DNA of 32,543 nucleotides, from assembly GCA_947306755.1 (NCBI GenBank), contig CAMZHI010000011.1:1-32543 (forward strand). The letters run 5' to 3'. The position numbers and the translations under genes are program-made. The notes under the pieces were generated by a model. That model searched no databases and was not told where the DNA came from. It saw only the letters and a program-made list of their open reading frames with translations. Below, piece after piece: positions 20,875 to 29,420 of the stretch. The stretch is from an uncultured Clostridia bacterium (GTDB taxonomy: Bacteria; Bacillota; Clostridia; TANB77; CAG-508). Positions within the stretch are counted from its first letter, which is position 1; the number at the start of each line of letters is the position of its first letter.

Positions 20875-21912
20875 ATGTCAGAACTAGCCCAAAGAGCACA
20901 AATTTCTTATGAAAGAAAACCCAATACATTACACTCATTTTTTGCATTAAAATTTCATGATGGTGATGAAGATCGAGCAAAAGTTGAGGCAATAGAATCT
21001 GCTTTAAATAAAGCAGGTATAGAAATAACATTAATGGCACGTGATGTTGAAAAATGGGGCAATGCAGATATTCCTGCTGGTAAAACCCTAATGAAAGATT
21101 ATGCTTTTCCAGCAATGTTACAGTGTGATTGTAATATAATTGAATTTAGTGAAAAAGGTGTCGGTCTTGGTATGAATGCTGGCTTTTGTTATGCTTCAGG
21201 AAAGCCTATTTATGTTATTGCAAAAACTGGTAGTGACATTTCAACAACAATGGCAAATATTGCCACAGAAATAATTTTTTATGATAAACCAGAAGATTTA
21301 ATAAAACCTTTTTCTAGAATTGTAAATAATTTCCCACGTGTGATCTTAGCATCTCAATCTGTTTTTCGTAAACAACAATTGATTGATAGTAGTATTCCAT
21401 TTGAAGCAATTGTTAGTAATGTAGATGAAACTCCGGATAAAACTAAATCTTTTAAAAATCAATTAGCTGAAATATCACTGAGAAAAGCTAAAAAAGTTTT
21501 AGAGATGACTAAAACTAGAGGTTTAAGGCTTATTGTTGCTGCAGACCAAAATATGGTTTTCAATAATGTAATGTATGGAAAACCAAAGTCTATTTCTGAT
21601 GCTCGCAAACTTTTAATTCAAATGAGAGGCTCTGAAGAAATATATTTTTATACTGGTAATGCTGTACTATTAGCTAAAAATGATAAAATACTTCAAAGTA
21701 TCAACATTACAGATATTTCAAGAGTTAGCTTTGATAATATTTCTGATGAAGAAATAGATAATTATTTAAAAGATGATATCTGTTTGTCAATTTGTGGCGG
21801 AATACAGCTGAATAGTCCTTTTATACATCTTAAAGAAGGACGTTTATCAACTGTTCAAGGAATGACTATTGAATATGCAAAAGAGATGATGGCAAATCTT
21901 TTAAATTTATAG
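20875..21912 (+). CDS. Fusion of nucleoside 2-deoxyribosyltransferase-like and Maf nucleotide pyrophosphatase domains
   Basis: The 345-residue protein has two parts. Residues ~18-150 (FFALKFHDGDEDRAKVEAIE, GIEITLMARDVEKWG, DCNIIEFSEKGVGLGMNAGF) look like the nucleoside deoxyribosyltransferase/DNPH1 fold, with the acidic pair and GxGMExG-like loop. Residues ~155-345 are a Maf domain: RVILASQSVFRKQQLIDS, NVDETP, IVAADQNMVF and YGKPKSISDARKLL. Both act on nucleotides, which suggests cleaning of modified nucleotides. AGGAGG and TATAAT precede it. The Maf Asp-Thr motif reads ADQN, so catalysis may differ. Confidence 0.8.
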   Translation: MSELAQRAQISYERKPNTLHSFFALKFHDGDEDRAKVEAIESALNKAGIEITLMARDVEKWGNADIPAGKTLMKDYAFPAMLQCDCNIIEFSEKGVGLGMNAGFCYASGKPIYVIAKTGSDISTTMANIATEIIFYDKPEDLIKPFSRIVNNFPRVILASQSVFRKQQLIDSSIPFEAIVSNVDETPDKTKSFKNQLAEISLRKAKKVLEMTKTRGLRLIVAADQNMVFNNVMYGKPKSISDARKLLIQMRGSEEIYFYTGNAVLLAKNDKILQSINITDISRVSFDNISDEEIDNYLKDDICLSICGGIQLNSPFIHLKEGRLSTVQGMTIEYAKEMMANLLNL

Positions 21913-21928
21913 CCTTTTAATAAATATT

Positions 21929-22012
21929 ACAGTTCACAGATTGATAAATATATATTTTATCATTCCGTTTGGTGTCGCAATTAACATATATATTTATCAA
22001 TCTGTGAATTGT
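21929..22012. repeat. Long inverted repeat with 26-nt arms
   Basis: The arms at 21929-21954 and 21987-22012 match at 25 of 26 positions (the exception pairs as G-U), around a 32-nt loop. It lies 16 bp after the Maf fusion gene and may stop transcription or be a small mobile element. Confidence 0.8.
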
Positions 22013-22052
22013 AAAAATAAATCCAAAATTTTATTTAATATAACTTTTTGTA

Positions 22053-22081
22053 TTGCCAAATTTAATTTTTTGTGTTATTAT
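22053..22081 (+). promoter_or_regulatory. Promoter of tRNA-Trp
   Basis: TTGCCA (22053-22058) and TATTAT (22076-22081) have a 17-bp spacer. Confidence 0.7.
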
Positions 22082-22096
22082 AAATAAGTAGCTTAT

Positions 22097-22171
22097 AGGA
22101 GTATAGTGTCAATGGTAGCACATCGGTCTCCAAAACCGCCTGTGAGGGTTCGAATCCTTCTACTCCTGCCA
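22097..22171 (+). tRNA. tRNA-Trp (anticodon CCA)
   Basis: The 75-nt tRNA has acceptor AGGAGTA/TACTCCT, anticodon loop CTCCAAA (CCA at 22130-22132), T-loop GGTTCGAATCC, discriminator G and encoded CCA. Confidence 0.96.
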
Positions 22172-22180
22172 AGTTCAAAA

Positions 22181-22217
22181 AAAATCCAAGATTTATCAAT
22201 CTTGGATTTTTTTATTT
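22181..22217 (+). terminator. Terminator of tRNA-Trp
   Basis: AAAATCCAAGAT (22181-22192) pairs with ATCTTGGATTTT (22199-22210), followed by TTTATTTT. Confidence 0.9.
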
Positions 22218-22227
22218 TGCAAATATG

Positions 22228-22256
22228 TTGTCAAAAATCTCCGGTACCGGTGACAC
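22228..22256. repeat. CCGG-palindrome repeat at the 3' end of the DUF4116 gene
   Basis: The inverse strand reads TTGTGTCACCGGTACCGGAG followed by ATTTTTGACA, the same unit as at 9501-9563. It provides the last eight codons and the stop of the DUF4116 gene. Confidence 0.75.
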
Positions 22257-22764
22257 AATCATCATTTTTCAATCTTTCACTTAAAAAGTGTATTGCTCTT
22301 TTATCTTGATTTACTGCAATTTTTGCAATTTCTTCATTATCTCTTAATCTGAAACTAGCATATTTTATAATTAGTCCCTTATTTGAAACTGCTGCTTTAA
22401 CCACATCTTCATCATCTCTTAATTCTTCTGATGCATAATATAAAGTTTGCCCATAAGTTTTTACACTTTCAAAAATTACATCTTTATCAGCTTTTAATCT
22501 TTCTGAAGCATAACAAGCAGTCCAAGGAGCATTTTTTATAGCTAAAAGCATTATCTCTTTATTATCTTTTAACCTGTCACTTGCAAATTCCAATGCTTCT
22601 CCATCATTTTCTAATGCTTTTTTTACAACCTCTTCATCATCTTGTAATTCATTTGATGCCCACTCTAAAAGCTTTCCTTGATTGCTTACTGCATTTATTA
22701 CATATTCTTTATTATTATTATTACTTTTTATTTCTGTAACTTTTGGATCTTCCAACTTTATCAC
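22231..22764 (-). CDS. DUF4116 repeat protein
   Basis: The protein of up to 177 residues consists of about five helical repeats of ~24-25 residues with the core YASERLKADKDVI, EFASDRLKDNKEI, YYASEELRDDEDVV and KYASFRLRDNEEI. These are typical of DUF4116 proteins, whose role is unknown; the repeat stack suggests protein binding. The C-terminus (CVTGTGDF) is encoded by an inserted repeat, so the gene is probably truncated. The start is GTG 22764 or, with better spacing to AGGAAA, TTG 22755. Confidence 0.82.
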   Translation of the reverse strand: MIKLEDPKVTEIKSNNNNKEYVINAVSNQGKLLEWASNELQDDEEVVKKALENDGEALEFASDRLKDNKEIMLLAIKNAPWTACYASERLKADKDVIFESVKTYGQTLYYASEELRDDEDVVKAAVSNKGLIIKYASFRLRDNEEIAKIAVNQDKRAIHFLSERLKNDDCVTGTGDF

Positions 22765-22821
22765 TTTCCTAATCTTATATTCTAGTTAGATAAGATATTA
22801 TCTAACCATAAAAAGTATTAT

Positions 22822-23373
22822 TTAATCATTATATAAATCTACATAAATATCATAATCTCTTAAGATTTTTCTCACATAATTATTAGTTTCTTTAAATGGT
22901 ATATTTTCTAAATCTGAACCATCTTCTTTTATAGTACCTTTGCTAATCCAATTATCAACATTTCCGCTTCCTGCATTATAGGCAGCCAAAGCCAACCCTG
23001 TATTTTCATATTTTTGAAGTAGTATAGAAATAAGCTTCGAACCCACATTTATATTAACATCTGGATCATAAATATTATGTTCTGTAACGTTAATTCCTGC
23101 TTTTGGAGCAACTTCTGATGCTGTAGTTTCCATTAATTGCATTAAACCTAATGCTCCTTGTGATGATTTAGCATATTGGTTAAAATTACTTTCTGCTTTA
23201 ATAGTAGCATAAATTAAATATTTATCAACATTATACTCTTTCGAATACTTTTCTACATATTCAGAATAATCAATTTTATATATTTTCTTTAAAGTAAACT
23301 CCTTTATCTTGCCAAAATTTACACATAATACTATTACTAATAGTACTAGAATAATGCTTAAAATTTTTTTCAA
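22822..23373 (-). CDS. Lytic transglycosylase (SLT domain), membrane-anchored
   Basis: The 183-residue protein has an N-terminal signal anchor (MKKILSIILVLLVIVLCVNF) and then the Slt70-type catalytic domain. ATIKAESNFNQYAKSSQGA has the catalytic Glu, followed by GLMQLMETTA, and NAGSGNVDNW lies at the end. It cuts peptidoglycan glycan strands outside the membrane. The start codon is TTG at 23373 with GGAGAG upstream. It follows polA, with a heptad repeat between them. Confidence 0.93.
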   Translation of the reverse strand: MKKILSIILVLLVIVLCVNFGKIKEFTLKKIYKIDYSEYVEKYSKEYNVDKYLIYATIKAESNFNQYAKSSQGALGLMQLMETTASEVAPKAGINVTEHNIYDPDVNINVGSKLISILLQKYENTGLALAAYNAGSGNVDNWISKGTIKEDGSDLENIPFKETNNYVRKILRDYDIYVDLYND

Positions 23374-23398
23374 ATTCTTTCACTCTCCTCGATTAGCA

Positions 23399-23492
23399 GT
23401 GAGAAGTCAGAGGTCAGAAGTCGGAGATTGGAGGTCAGATTCATTTTCTTACTTTCTACTTCCTACCTCCTACCTCTTACTTCCTATCTCAC
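23399..23492. repeat. Heptad purine/pyrimidine inverted repeat between polA and the transglycosylase
   Basis: Left half: degenerate 7-bp units (GAAGTCA, GAGGTCA, GAAGTCG, GAGATTG). Right half: CTACTTC, CTACCTC, CTACCTC, TTACTTC, CTATCTC, reaching into the polA stop codon. The halves are imperfectly complementary. Confidence 0.7.
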
Positions 23493-26209
23493 TTACAATC
23501 ATACCAATTATTTGCTTCAGATATATCTGCAATTAATGGCACTTTTAATTTTGCTGCACTTTCCATTGATTGTTTTATTATTTCTTTTATTTGCTCTTTT
23601 TCTTCTATTGGTGCTTCAATCATCATTTCATCATGAACTTGTAATACTATTTTAGATTTTAAGTTTTTTTCTTTTATTTGATTATATACTTTTATCATCG
23701 CAATTTTCATTATATCTGCAGCTGTTCCTTGAATAGGAGTATTCATTGCTGCTCTTTTTCCAAATTCTCTTACCATATAATTATTTGATTTTAACTCTTG
23801 AATATATCTTCTTCTTCCAAATTGCGTCTGAGCATATCCTTTTTGTTTGGCATTTTCTACTATATCTTCCATATATTTTTTTATTCCAGAATATTCTTCT
23901 AAATATTGGTCAATATATGCTTTTGCAGCTTTTCTTCCTATTCCTAATTGTTCTCCAAGTCCAAAATCACTTATTCCATATACAATTCCAAAATTAACTG
24001 CTTTTGCATTACTTCTTTCTTCTTTTGTAACTTCTTCTATTGGTTTATGAAGCACTTTTGATGCTGCTTGTTTATGAATATCTTCTCCTTTTTCAAAAGC
24101 TTCTATCATATGAGCATCTTCTGACATATGAGCTAATACTCTTAATTCTATTTGAGAATAATCTGCATCAATATATACATACCCTTCTTCTGGGATGAAA
24201 ACTTTTCTTAATCTTTTGCCAAGTTCTATTCTTGTTGGTATATTTTGAAGGTTTGGTTCTGTTGAACTTATTCTACCGGTTGCTGTTATTGTTTGATGAA
24301 AAAATGAATGTATTCTGCCTGTTTTAGGATTTATAAATGGTCTCATTCCTTCTACATAAGTTGAATTTAATTTTGCCAGTTGTCTGTAATCTAATATTTT
24401 TTCTATTATAGGTGATTCTTTTTTTAACTTTTCTAAAACATCTTCTGCAGTTGAATATCCACTTTTAGTCTTTTTTATTACAGTTAACTTCATTTTATCA
24501 AATAGTATTTCACCCAATTGTTTTGGTGAATTGATATTGAATTCTTCTCCTGCTAACTCATATATTTCTTGTGTTAATATATTTAATCCTTCTTTTAATT
24601 GCCTACCAAATTCTATTAAATCATTTTCATTTACTTTCATTCCATTCCATTGCATATTAGCTAATACTTCAATTGTAGGCATATCAATTGTTTTAAATAA
24701 TTCTAATTCTTCTTGTTCTTTTAACTTTTGAGTTAGTATTTCTGACATTTTGCCTATTGAATATGCATATAGTGCATTTTTGTATAATATATCATCTTTT
24801 TGATTTTCAGTGTTGTCAAATAATGTAATTTGTTTTGAATTTTCCTCATTTATTCCATTTTGCGCTAAATAGCTTGAAACACTTAATTTTAAATATTGTT
24901 CAATTAATCCATCAATTGGGTATTTTCCAATACTTGGGTCTAAAATATAAGCACCAACTGTTATATCATATTTCATATTATTAATAGTAATTCCAATTTG
25001 TTTTAATATAATATAAACATTTGATAATTCATACCCTATTTTTTCTATTTCACTATTTTCAAATATTCGTTTTAGAAATTCATAAAAACCATTTTGTGTA
25101 TTTTTTATAAAAAATACTGTATTATTTTCATTGTTATAAATCGAAATTGATGTTACTTTGCTTTTAATTATAAGTTCTGGATTCAAATCATCTTCTAGTC
25201 CCAAATAAAATATAATTCTTTTTTGATTATTAATAAATTGTTCAACTTCTTCTATTGTTGCATTTTTTTCTATCTTAAACAAATTAGCTAAATCTATATT
25301 AGTATTGTTACTTTGTTGTTCATCTTCTAGGTTAAATCTTTCTATAAATCTTTTAAAGTTCCACTCCCTAAAAAGTTCTAAAACTTTTGCTCTATCCCAT
25401 TCTTCTGTTTTTAATTCTTCAAGAGTATCTTCAATAGGAACATTAACATTTATCTCACCTAAAGTTCTTGAAAGAAAAGCCATATCTTTATTTTCTACAA
25501 TTGATTCTTTATTTTTTCCTTTTAAATCATCTGTTCCATCTTCAATTGATTTATAAAGATTGTCAATTGTTCCATATTTTTGAATTAAACTGATTGCTGT
25601 TTTTGGTCCAATTCCTGGAACTCCAGGAATATTATCTGATGTATCCCCTTGCAAACCTTTAACTTCGATTAGTGCTTTAGGCTCTATTCCATATTCTTCT
25701 ATTACTTTTTTTCTATCATATTCATCTGTTTCAGTTTTTCCTTGTTTTGTTCTAGGAATTCTAATTGTAACTTTATCTGTAGCTAATTGAAAAGTATCTC
25801 TATCTCCAGATAAAATTGTTACATCAAGATTCTGCTTTTCTCCATACTTACTTAAAGTTCCTAAAATATCATCTCCTTCATAGCCTTCCATTTCAACAAT
25901 ATCTATATTCATAGCTTTTAAAACTTCTTTAATCATAGGCATTTGCTGAGCAAGTTCATCAGGCATTCCATGACGATTTGCTTTATATCCTTCATAAAGC
26001 TTATGTCTTTGAGTTTTAGCTTTTAAATCAAATGATACTGCAATATAATCCGGATTTAAATCCTCCAAATTCTTAAATAGTATTGCTAAAAAACCATATA
26101 CCGCATTTGTATATTTTCCATTACTTGATAACATTTTATTTCCCATTATTCCATAAAATGCTCTATTCATTATGCTATTTCCATCAATTAATAATAACCT
26201 TTTACTCAT
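23489..26209 (-). CDS. polA: DNA polymerase I
   Basis: The 906-residue protein does gap filling and primer removal. The 5' nuclease domain (residues ~1-290) shows LLIDGNSIMNRAFYG, GYEGDDILGTL and QGDTSDNIPGVPGIGPKTA in parts. The middle domain (~310-500) has a 3'-5' exonuclease fold without the catalytic acidic residues, as usual in Firmicutes. The polymerase domain has motif A DYSQIELRVLAHMS (~680), motif B KAVNFGIVYG (~735) and motif C LQVHDEMMIEAP (~858). ATG 26209 has AAGGAA in front. Confidence 0.97.
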   Translation of the reverse strand: MSKRLLLIDGNSIMNRAFYGIMGNKMLSSNGKYTNAVYGFLAILFKNLEDLNPDYIAVSFDLKAKTQRHKLYEGYKANRHGMPDELAQQMPMIKEVLKAMNIDIVEMEGYEGDDILGTLSKYGEKQNLDVTILSGDRDTFQLATDKVTIRIPRTKQGKTETDEYDRKKVIEEYGIEPKALIEVKGLQGDTSDNIPGVPGIGPKTAISLIQKYGTIDNLYKSIEDGTDDLKGKNKESIVENKDMAFLSRTLGEINVNVPIEDTLEELKTEEWDRAKVLELFREWNFKRFIERFNLEDEQQSNNTNIDLANLFKIEKNATIEEVEQFINNQKRIIFYLGLEDDLNPELIIKSKVTSISIYNNENNTVFFIKNTQNGFYEFLKRIFENSEIEKIGYELSNVYIILKQIGITINNMKYDITVGAYILDPSIGKYPIDGLIEQYLKLSVSSYLAQNGINEENSKQITLFDNTENQKDDILYKNALYAYSIGKMSEILTQKLKEQEELELFKTIDMPTIEVLANMQWNGMKVNENDLIEFGRQLKEGLNILTQEIYELAGEEFNINSPKQLGEILFDKMKLTVIKKTKSGYSTAEDVLEKLKKESPIIEKILDYRQLAKLNSTYVEGMRPFINPKTGRIHSFFHQTITATGRISSTEPNLQNIPTRIELGKRLRKVFIPEEGYVYIDADYSQIELRVLAHMSEDAHMIEAFEKGEDIHKQAASKVLHKPIEEVTKEERSNAKAVNFGIVYGISDFGLGEQLGIGRKAAKAYIDQYLEEYSGIKKYMEDIVENAKQKGYAQTQFGRRRYIQELKSNNYMVREFGKRAAMNTPIQGTAADIMKIAMIKVYNQIKEKNLKSKIVLQVHDEMMIEAPIEEKEQIKEIIKQSMESAAKLKVPLIADISEANNWYDCK

Positions 26210-26277
26210 TTATGCCATTCCTTTCTTATAGCTTTTTATATCAATATAATATAGACTCTATGTTGATGCAATTCTTT

Positions 26278-26793
26278 CTATCTTACAATATTAGCTATAA
26301 CTCCAAAAGATACTATCATCATTATTATACTCGCCATAACAACCCCTATACATACTGCTAAAAATGTTTTCTTTTTATCCATTTCTAAAACTGATGCAAT
26401 AAGAGAACCTGTCCATGCACCTGTCCCAGGAAGTGGAATTCCAACAAATAAAATCAATCCTAAATATCCGTATTTTTCAATTTGACCCTTGTGTTTTTCA
26501 ACTTTTTTATCTAGCCAATTTGCCATTTTATTAAAATGTTTACTATTTCTCATCCATGAAAGTATTTTATTTATTAGAAGTAGTATAAATGGAATTGGAA
26601 GTAAATTACCAATTATACAAATTATATAGCTTTTTAAAGGGCTTAAATCTAGCAATGCAGCCGCTATTAATCCTCCTCTTAATTCTAATATAGGAAGTAA
26701 TGAAATTATGAAAACCACAATTTCTTTTCCAAATTTTAATGCTGTTAAACCTCCAAATGCCCCTATAATTGCATGTACTAATTTCTCACTCAT
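26278..26793 (-). CDS. Small multidrug-export-type membrane protein (COG2426-like)
   Basis: The 171-residue integral membrane protein has about four to five helices. Family motifs are LLPILELRGGLIAA near the start and LILFVGIPLPGTGAWTGSLIA after a basic cytoplasmic loop (WLDKKVEKHKGQIEKYG). It belongs to the putative small multidrug export / DedA-like group; real substrates are unknown. The start at 26793 (MSEKLVHAIIG) has AAAGGA 9 nt before; the frame is open 11 codons further. Confidence 0.88.
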   Translation of the reverse strand: MSEKLVHAIIGAFGGLTALKFGKEIVVFIISLLPILELRGGLIAAALLDLSPLKSYIICIIGNLLPIPFILLLINKILSWMRNSKHFNKMANWLDKKVEKHKGQIEKYGYLGLILFVGIPLPGTGAWTGSLIASVLEMDKKKTFLAVCIGVVMASIIMMIVSFGVIANIVR

Positions 26794-26874
26794 TTTTATT
26801 TTTCCTTTCATATTTTGTTTTTTCATTTTACACTAAAAAATATAAAAAAACAATACAAAATCTTGTTTTCTAAT

Positions 26875-26932
26875 CTATTGCTTTGCATTTCTGTAAATTA
26901 ATTGGTAACTGCATAAAAATCATATTTTTTTC
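26875..26932 (-). pseudogene. Remnant of a HAD-hydrolase gene
   Basis: The minus strand reads KYDFYAVTN-stop-FTEMQSN, a decayed copy of KYDLYAVSNWFTKTQSIR in the HAD gene at 28193-28816. It has an in-frame TAA in place of the Trp codon. Only ~58 bp survive, next to the phosphoglycerate mutase gene. Confidence 0.65.
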
Positions 26933-27026
26933 TTAAATATCATATTCTTTTATCTCACAATTCTTAATTCCATAATTCGCTAAATTTCGATTTTTTGGAA
27001 CCCCCTCAAAATAACATCTAAAAATT

Positions 27027-27458
27027 CTAGATACTCCTCCGATGAGCTACAATTAAAATATTTTTTTCTTTATATTTATTCTTTATATCTTCTATAAAAC
27101 CATATATTCTTTTTTGAAAATCCGAAATATTTTCTCCATTGATGCTTTTATAGTCAAAATCAAAATTCCAATAATCTTCAGAATACACTTTTCCTTCCAA
27201 ATTTCCAAAATTCATTTCCATTATTCTTTCATCTATTATAACCTCTTTTTGCATATTAACGTTTATAATTTTAGCTGTTTGTATTGCTCTTTTTAATGGT
27301 GATACAATAATAATATCAATTTTTTTATTTTCTATTACTTCTCTTATATCATTTGCTTGTTCTATTCCATTATCATTTAATTCCAAATCAGATATTCCTT
27401 GCATCCTTTTAGGATTATTTAAATTTGTCTGTCCATGCCTCACAAATATTATCTTCAT
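27027..27458 (-). CDS. Histidine phosphatase (phosphoglycerate mutase family), frameshifted near the C-terminus
   Basis: The catalytic start MKIIFVRHGQTNLNNPKRMQ (RHG phosphohistidine motif), SPLKRAIQTA and ERIMEMNFGNLEG are intact. The C-terminal histidine motif should read VAHGGVSR; the DNA has it, but an extra G at plus-strand 27041 shifts the frame to VAHRRSI-stop. Without that base the reading continues GGVSRIFRCYFEGVPKNRNL to a stop at 26933, giving ~174 residues. The second catalytic His survives, but the last ~35 residues are lost. GAGGAAA precedes ATG 27458. Such enzymes are cobC/gpmB-like phosphatases. Confidence 0.85.
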   Translation of the reverse strand: MKIIFVRHGQTNLNNPKRMQGISDLELNDNGIEQANDIREVIENKKIDIIIVSPLKRAIQTAKIINVNMQKEVIIDERIMEMNFGNLEGKVYSEDYWNFDFDYKSINGENISDFQKRIYGFIEDIKNKYKEKNILIVAHRRSI

Positions 27459-27613
27459 TATCTTTTCCTCTTCTACAAATTCTTAATTAAATTAATCTCT
27501 CATAATTGTTTTATTATGTTTGTTTTTGAGTTTCTTTAAAACATGATAGTCCTTTATCTTTATCACTACAACTTTGTAGTTAAGAATTTAATATTAAATG
27601 TCTTAAATTTTTT

Positions 27614-28138
27614 TTATTTTAAAAAACCTAAATCTTTAAAATAGTCTTTTACTTGCTCTATTACTTCTAGTACCTCTTTTATTTTTCTTTCATTCGCATT
27701 TTTTTGAGCATATTCTGAAATATCTCTTAAATATTTTATACCTTTTCCAAATTTCTCAGTCATCCAATCATAATTAGGGAAAATCCAAATGTGTAAATGC
27801 TTAGATCGTTCTTCTTGAACCAATGTTACTTCATTGGTAATATTTAATTCTTTCAAAGCTTTTTCTGCATAAAATATAACATCTGCAACTTCGTATCTTT
27901 CTTCTTTACTAAGTTGAGAAAATGAATTAATATGTCTTTTAACATTTACTATTAAAAAACCTGGTATTGGAATTTCTGGGTCAGCACCTAAAAATGTATA
28001 CTTCCCTTCATAAATAATTCCTCCTGGAATTGTAATTTGTTTGTTTGAAATAGCACATCCCATACATTCATAGTTCCATTTATTTCCTAAAAAATCAATT
28101 GCAGTTTTAGAATTTCCTGCAAAATTTTCATCTTTCAT
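27614..28138 (-). CDS. HIT-family (histidine triad) protein
   Basis: The 174-residue protein has a HIT-like histidine motif KHLHIWIFPNYDWM and an N-terminal CMGCAISN that may bind zinc. HIT proteins hydrolyse or transfer nucleotides. The protein is longer than the ~115-residue core, with an additional C-terminal helix (ISEYAQKNANERKIKEVLEV). The canonical H-x-H-x-H-x-x triad is only partly present, so activity is uncertain. TTGGAGG sits 6 nt before ATG 28138, which is preferred to the TTG at 28150. Confidence 0.82.
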   Translation of the reverse strand: MKDENFAGNSKTAIDFLGNKWNYECMGCAISNKQITIPGGIIYEGKYTFLGADPEIPIPGFLIVNVKRHINSFSQLSKEERYEVADVIFYAEKALKELNITNEVTLVQEERSKHLHIWIFPNYDWMTEKFGKGIKYLRDISEYAQKNANERKIKEVLEVIEQVKDYFKDLGFLK

Positions 28139-28192
28139 AATTTCCTCCAAATTTTTTTATCTAAATTTTATAGTATTGTTTATAACTTACAT

Positions 28193-28816
28193 TTATAGTA
28201 ATTGCATTAATTCTGTAAGATCATCAAAAGTTTGATATTTTGAACTTTTTTCTTTTGTTTTCCATAATGCATTCATTCCCAAACTAATTGGTAATTCAAC
28301 ATCGTTTTTTAAAGAATCCCCTATAGAAATACAATCTTCTTTATTGTAATCCTTTAAAACAACATCAAAAACTCTTTTGTCTGGCTTATAATAATTTATA
28401 TCTGCTCCATATATCTTTTTAAAATATTTCAAAACACCCATTTTTTCTAATCTAATACTTTGCGTTTTTGTAAACCAATTACTTACCGCATAGAGATCAT
28501 ATTTTTTGCTTAAATATTCAATTACTTTTATAAAATCTTGGTCATCATAAACATTATTTCCTTGTTTTATTTCTAATTTATCAATAAATTCAATTGGAAG
28601 ATTTAAATTACACTTTTCATTTATATAATCTAACAATTCTTGTTTATTCAACTTTAAAAAATGCTTTTCATGCTCATCAGCATATTTATATATTTCATTA
28701 ATTTTTGAATCAGAGAAATTATAATTCATTTCTATTAGAACATCTTTCATAGATGATACATACTCATCTCTTAATTCAATTAATGTATTATCAATATCAA
28801 ATATTATTGCTTTCAT
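28193..28816 (-). CDS. HAD-superfamily hydrolase
   Basis: The ~207-residue protein has all four HAD motifs: I IIFDIDNTLIE, II AVSNWF, III YYKPDKRVF, IV ISIGDSLKNDVE. It has an alpha-helical cap (C1 type). It would dephosphorylate a small molecule; substrate unknown. Start ATG 28816 (MKAIIFDIDN), 22 bp after queH. A remnant of a second copy is at 26875-26932. Confidence 0.9.
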   Translation of the reverse strand: MKAIIFDIDNTLIELRDEYVSSMKDVLIEMNYNFSDSKINEIYKYADEHEKHFLKLNKQELLDYINEKCNLNLPIEFIDKLEIKQGNNVYDDQDFIKVIEYLSKKYDLYAVSNWFTKTQSIRLEKMGVLKYFKKIYGADINYYKPDKRVFDVVLKDYNKEDCISIGDSLKNDVELPISLGMNALWKTKEKSSKYQTFDDLTELMQLL

Positions 28817-28838
28817 AACTTTATATCCTAATCTATAT

Positions 28839-29420
28839 TCATTTTCTCTTCCACTCAAATCCTTCTGGCAAGCTTAAAGAATCTTTCTTTTTCTTTAAGT
28901 ATCTATCTTCCTCTGAAAACACACATCCACAATACTTTTGCATATATAGACCAGCTTCTTTTGCTTTATCGTGTCCTTCCCAAAATCCATATCTAAAATC
29001 TCTATATAAAAATTCAATTCCATACTCTTTGCTTAAATCTTCACATAGTTTTTTTATATATTCATGTTTTTGATAAATACTATATAAAAGAGTTGTTGTT
29101 ACTGCTTCATATCCATTTTCTTTTGCATATTCAAATGTTTTTTTCATACGTACAGGATAGCAATAATCTACACATCTTGAATTTAAATTATTAGATACAT
29201 TTTTACAAAATTCATCTAAACCATATTCATCTTCAAATATGGCTTTTATATTAATTTTTTCAGCATACTCTTTTAAGCAATCTCTTCTTGCTTCATATTC
29301 TTTATATGGATGAATATTTGGATTATACCAATAAAGAACAGGTTCTATGTTTTCTTTTCTTAATTCATCTATACAGTATACACTACAAGGTGCACAACAT
29401 GTATGCATAAGCAATTTCAT
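28839..29420 (-). CDS. queH: Epoxyqueuosine reductase QueH
   Basis: QueH performs the last step of queuosine synthesis in tRNA, reducing epoxyqueuosine. The 193-residue protein has the vicinal cysteine motifs MHTCCAPCS (residues ~6-14) and YCGCVFSEEDRY near the C-terminus, which together hold the metal/Fe-S site, plus VDYCYPVRM. It shares TAATG with the preceding flippase-like gene, so the two are coupled. Queuosine and MnmA both modify the wobble position of tRNA. Confidence 0.94.
   Translation of the reverse strand: MKLLMHTCCAPCSVYCIDELRKENIEPVLYWYNPNIHPYKEYEARRDCLKEYAEKINIKAIFEDEYGLDEFCKNVSNNLNSRCVDYCYPVRMKKTFEYAKENGYEAVTTTLLYSIYQKHEYIKKLCEDLSKEYGIEFLYRDFRYGFWEGHDKAKEAGLYMQKYCGCVFSEEDRYLKKKKDSLSLPEGFEWKRK

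Noticed and set aside
23399..23492. CRISPR array
   Set aside because: The 7-bp periodic units lack repeat-spacer structure and no cas genes are present.
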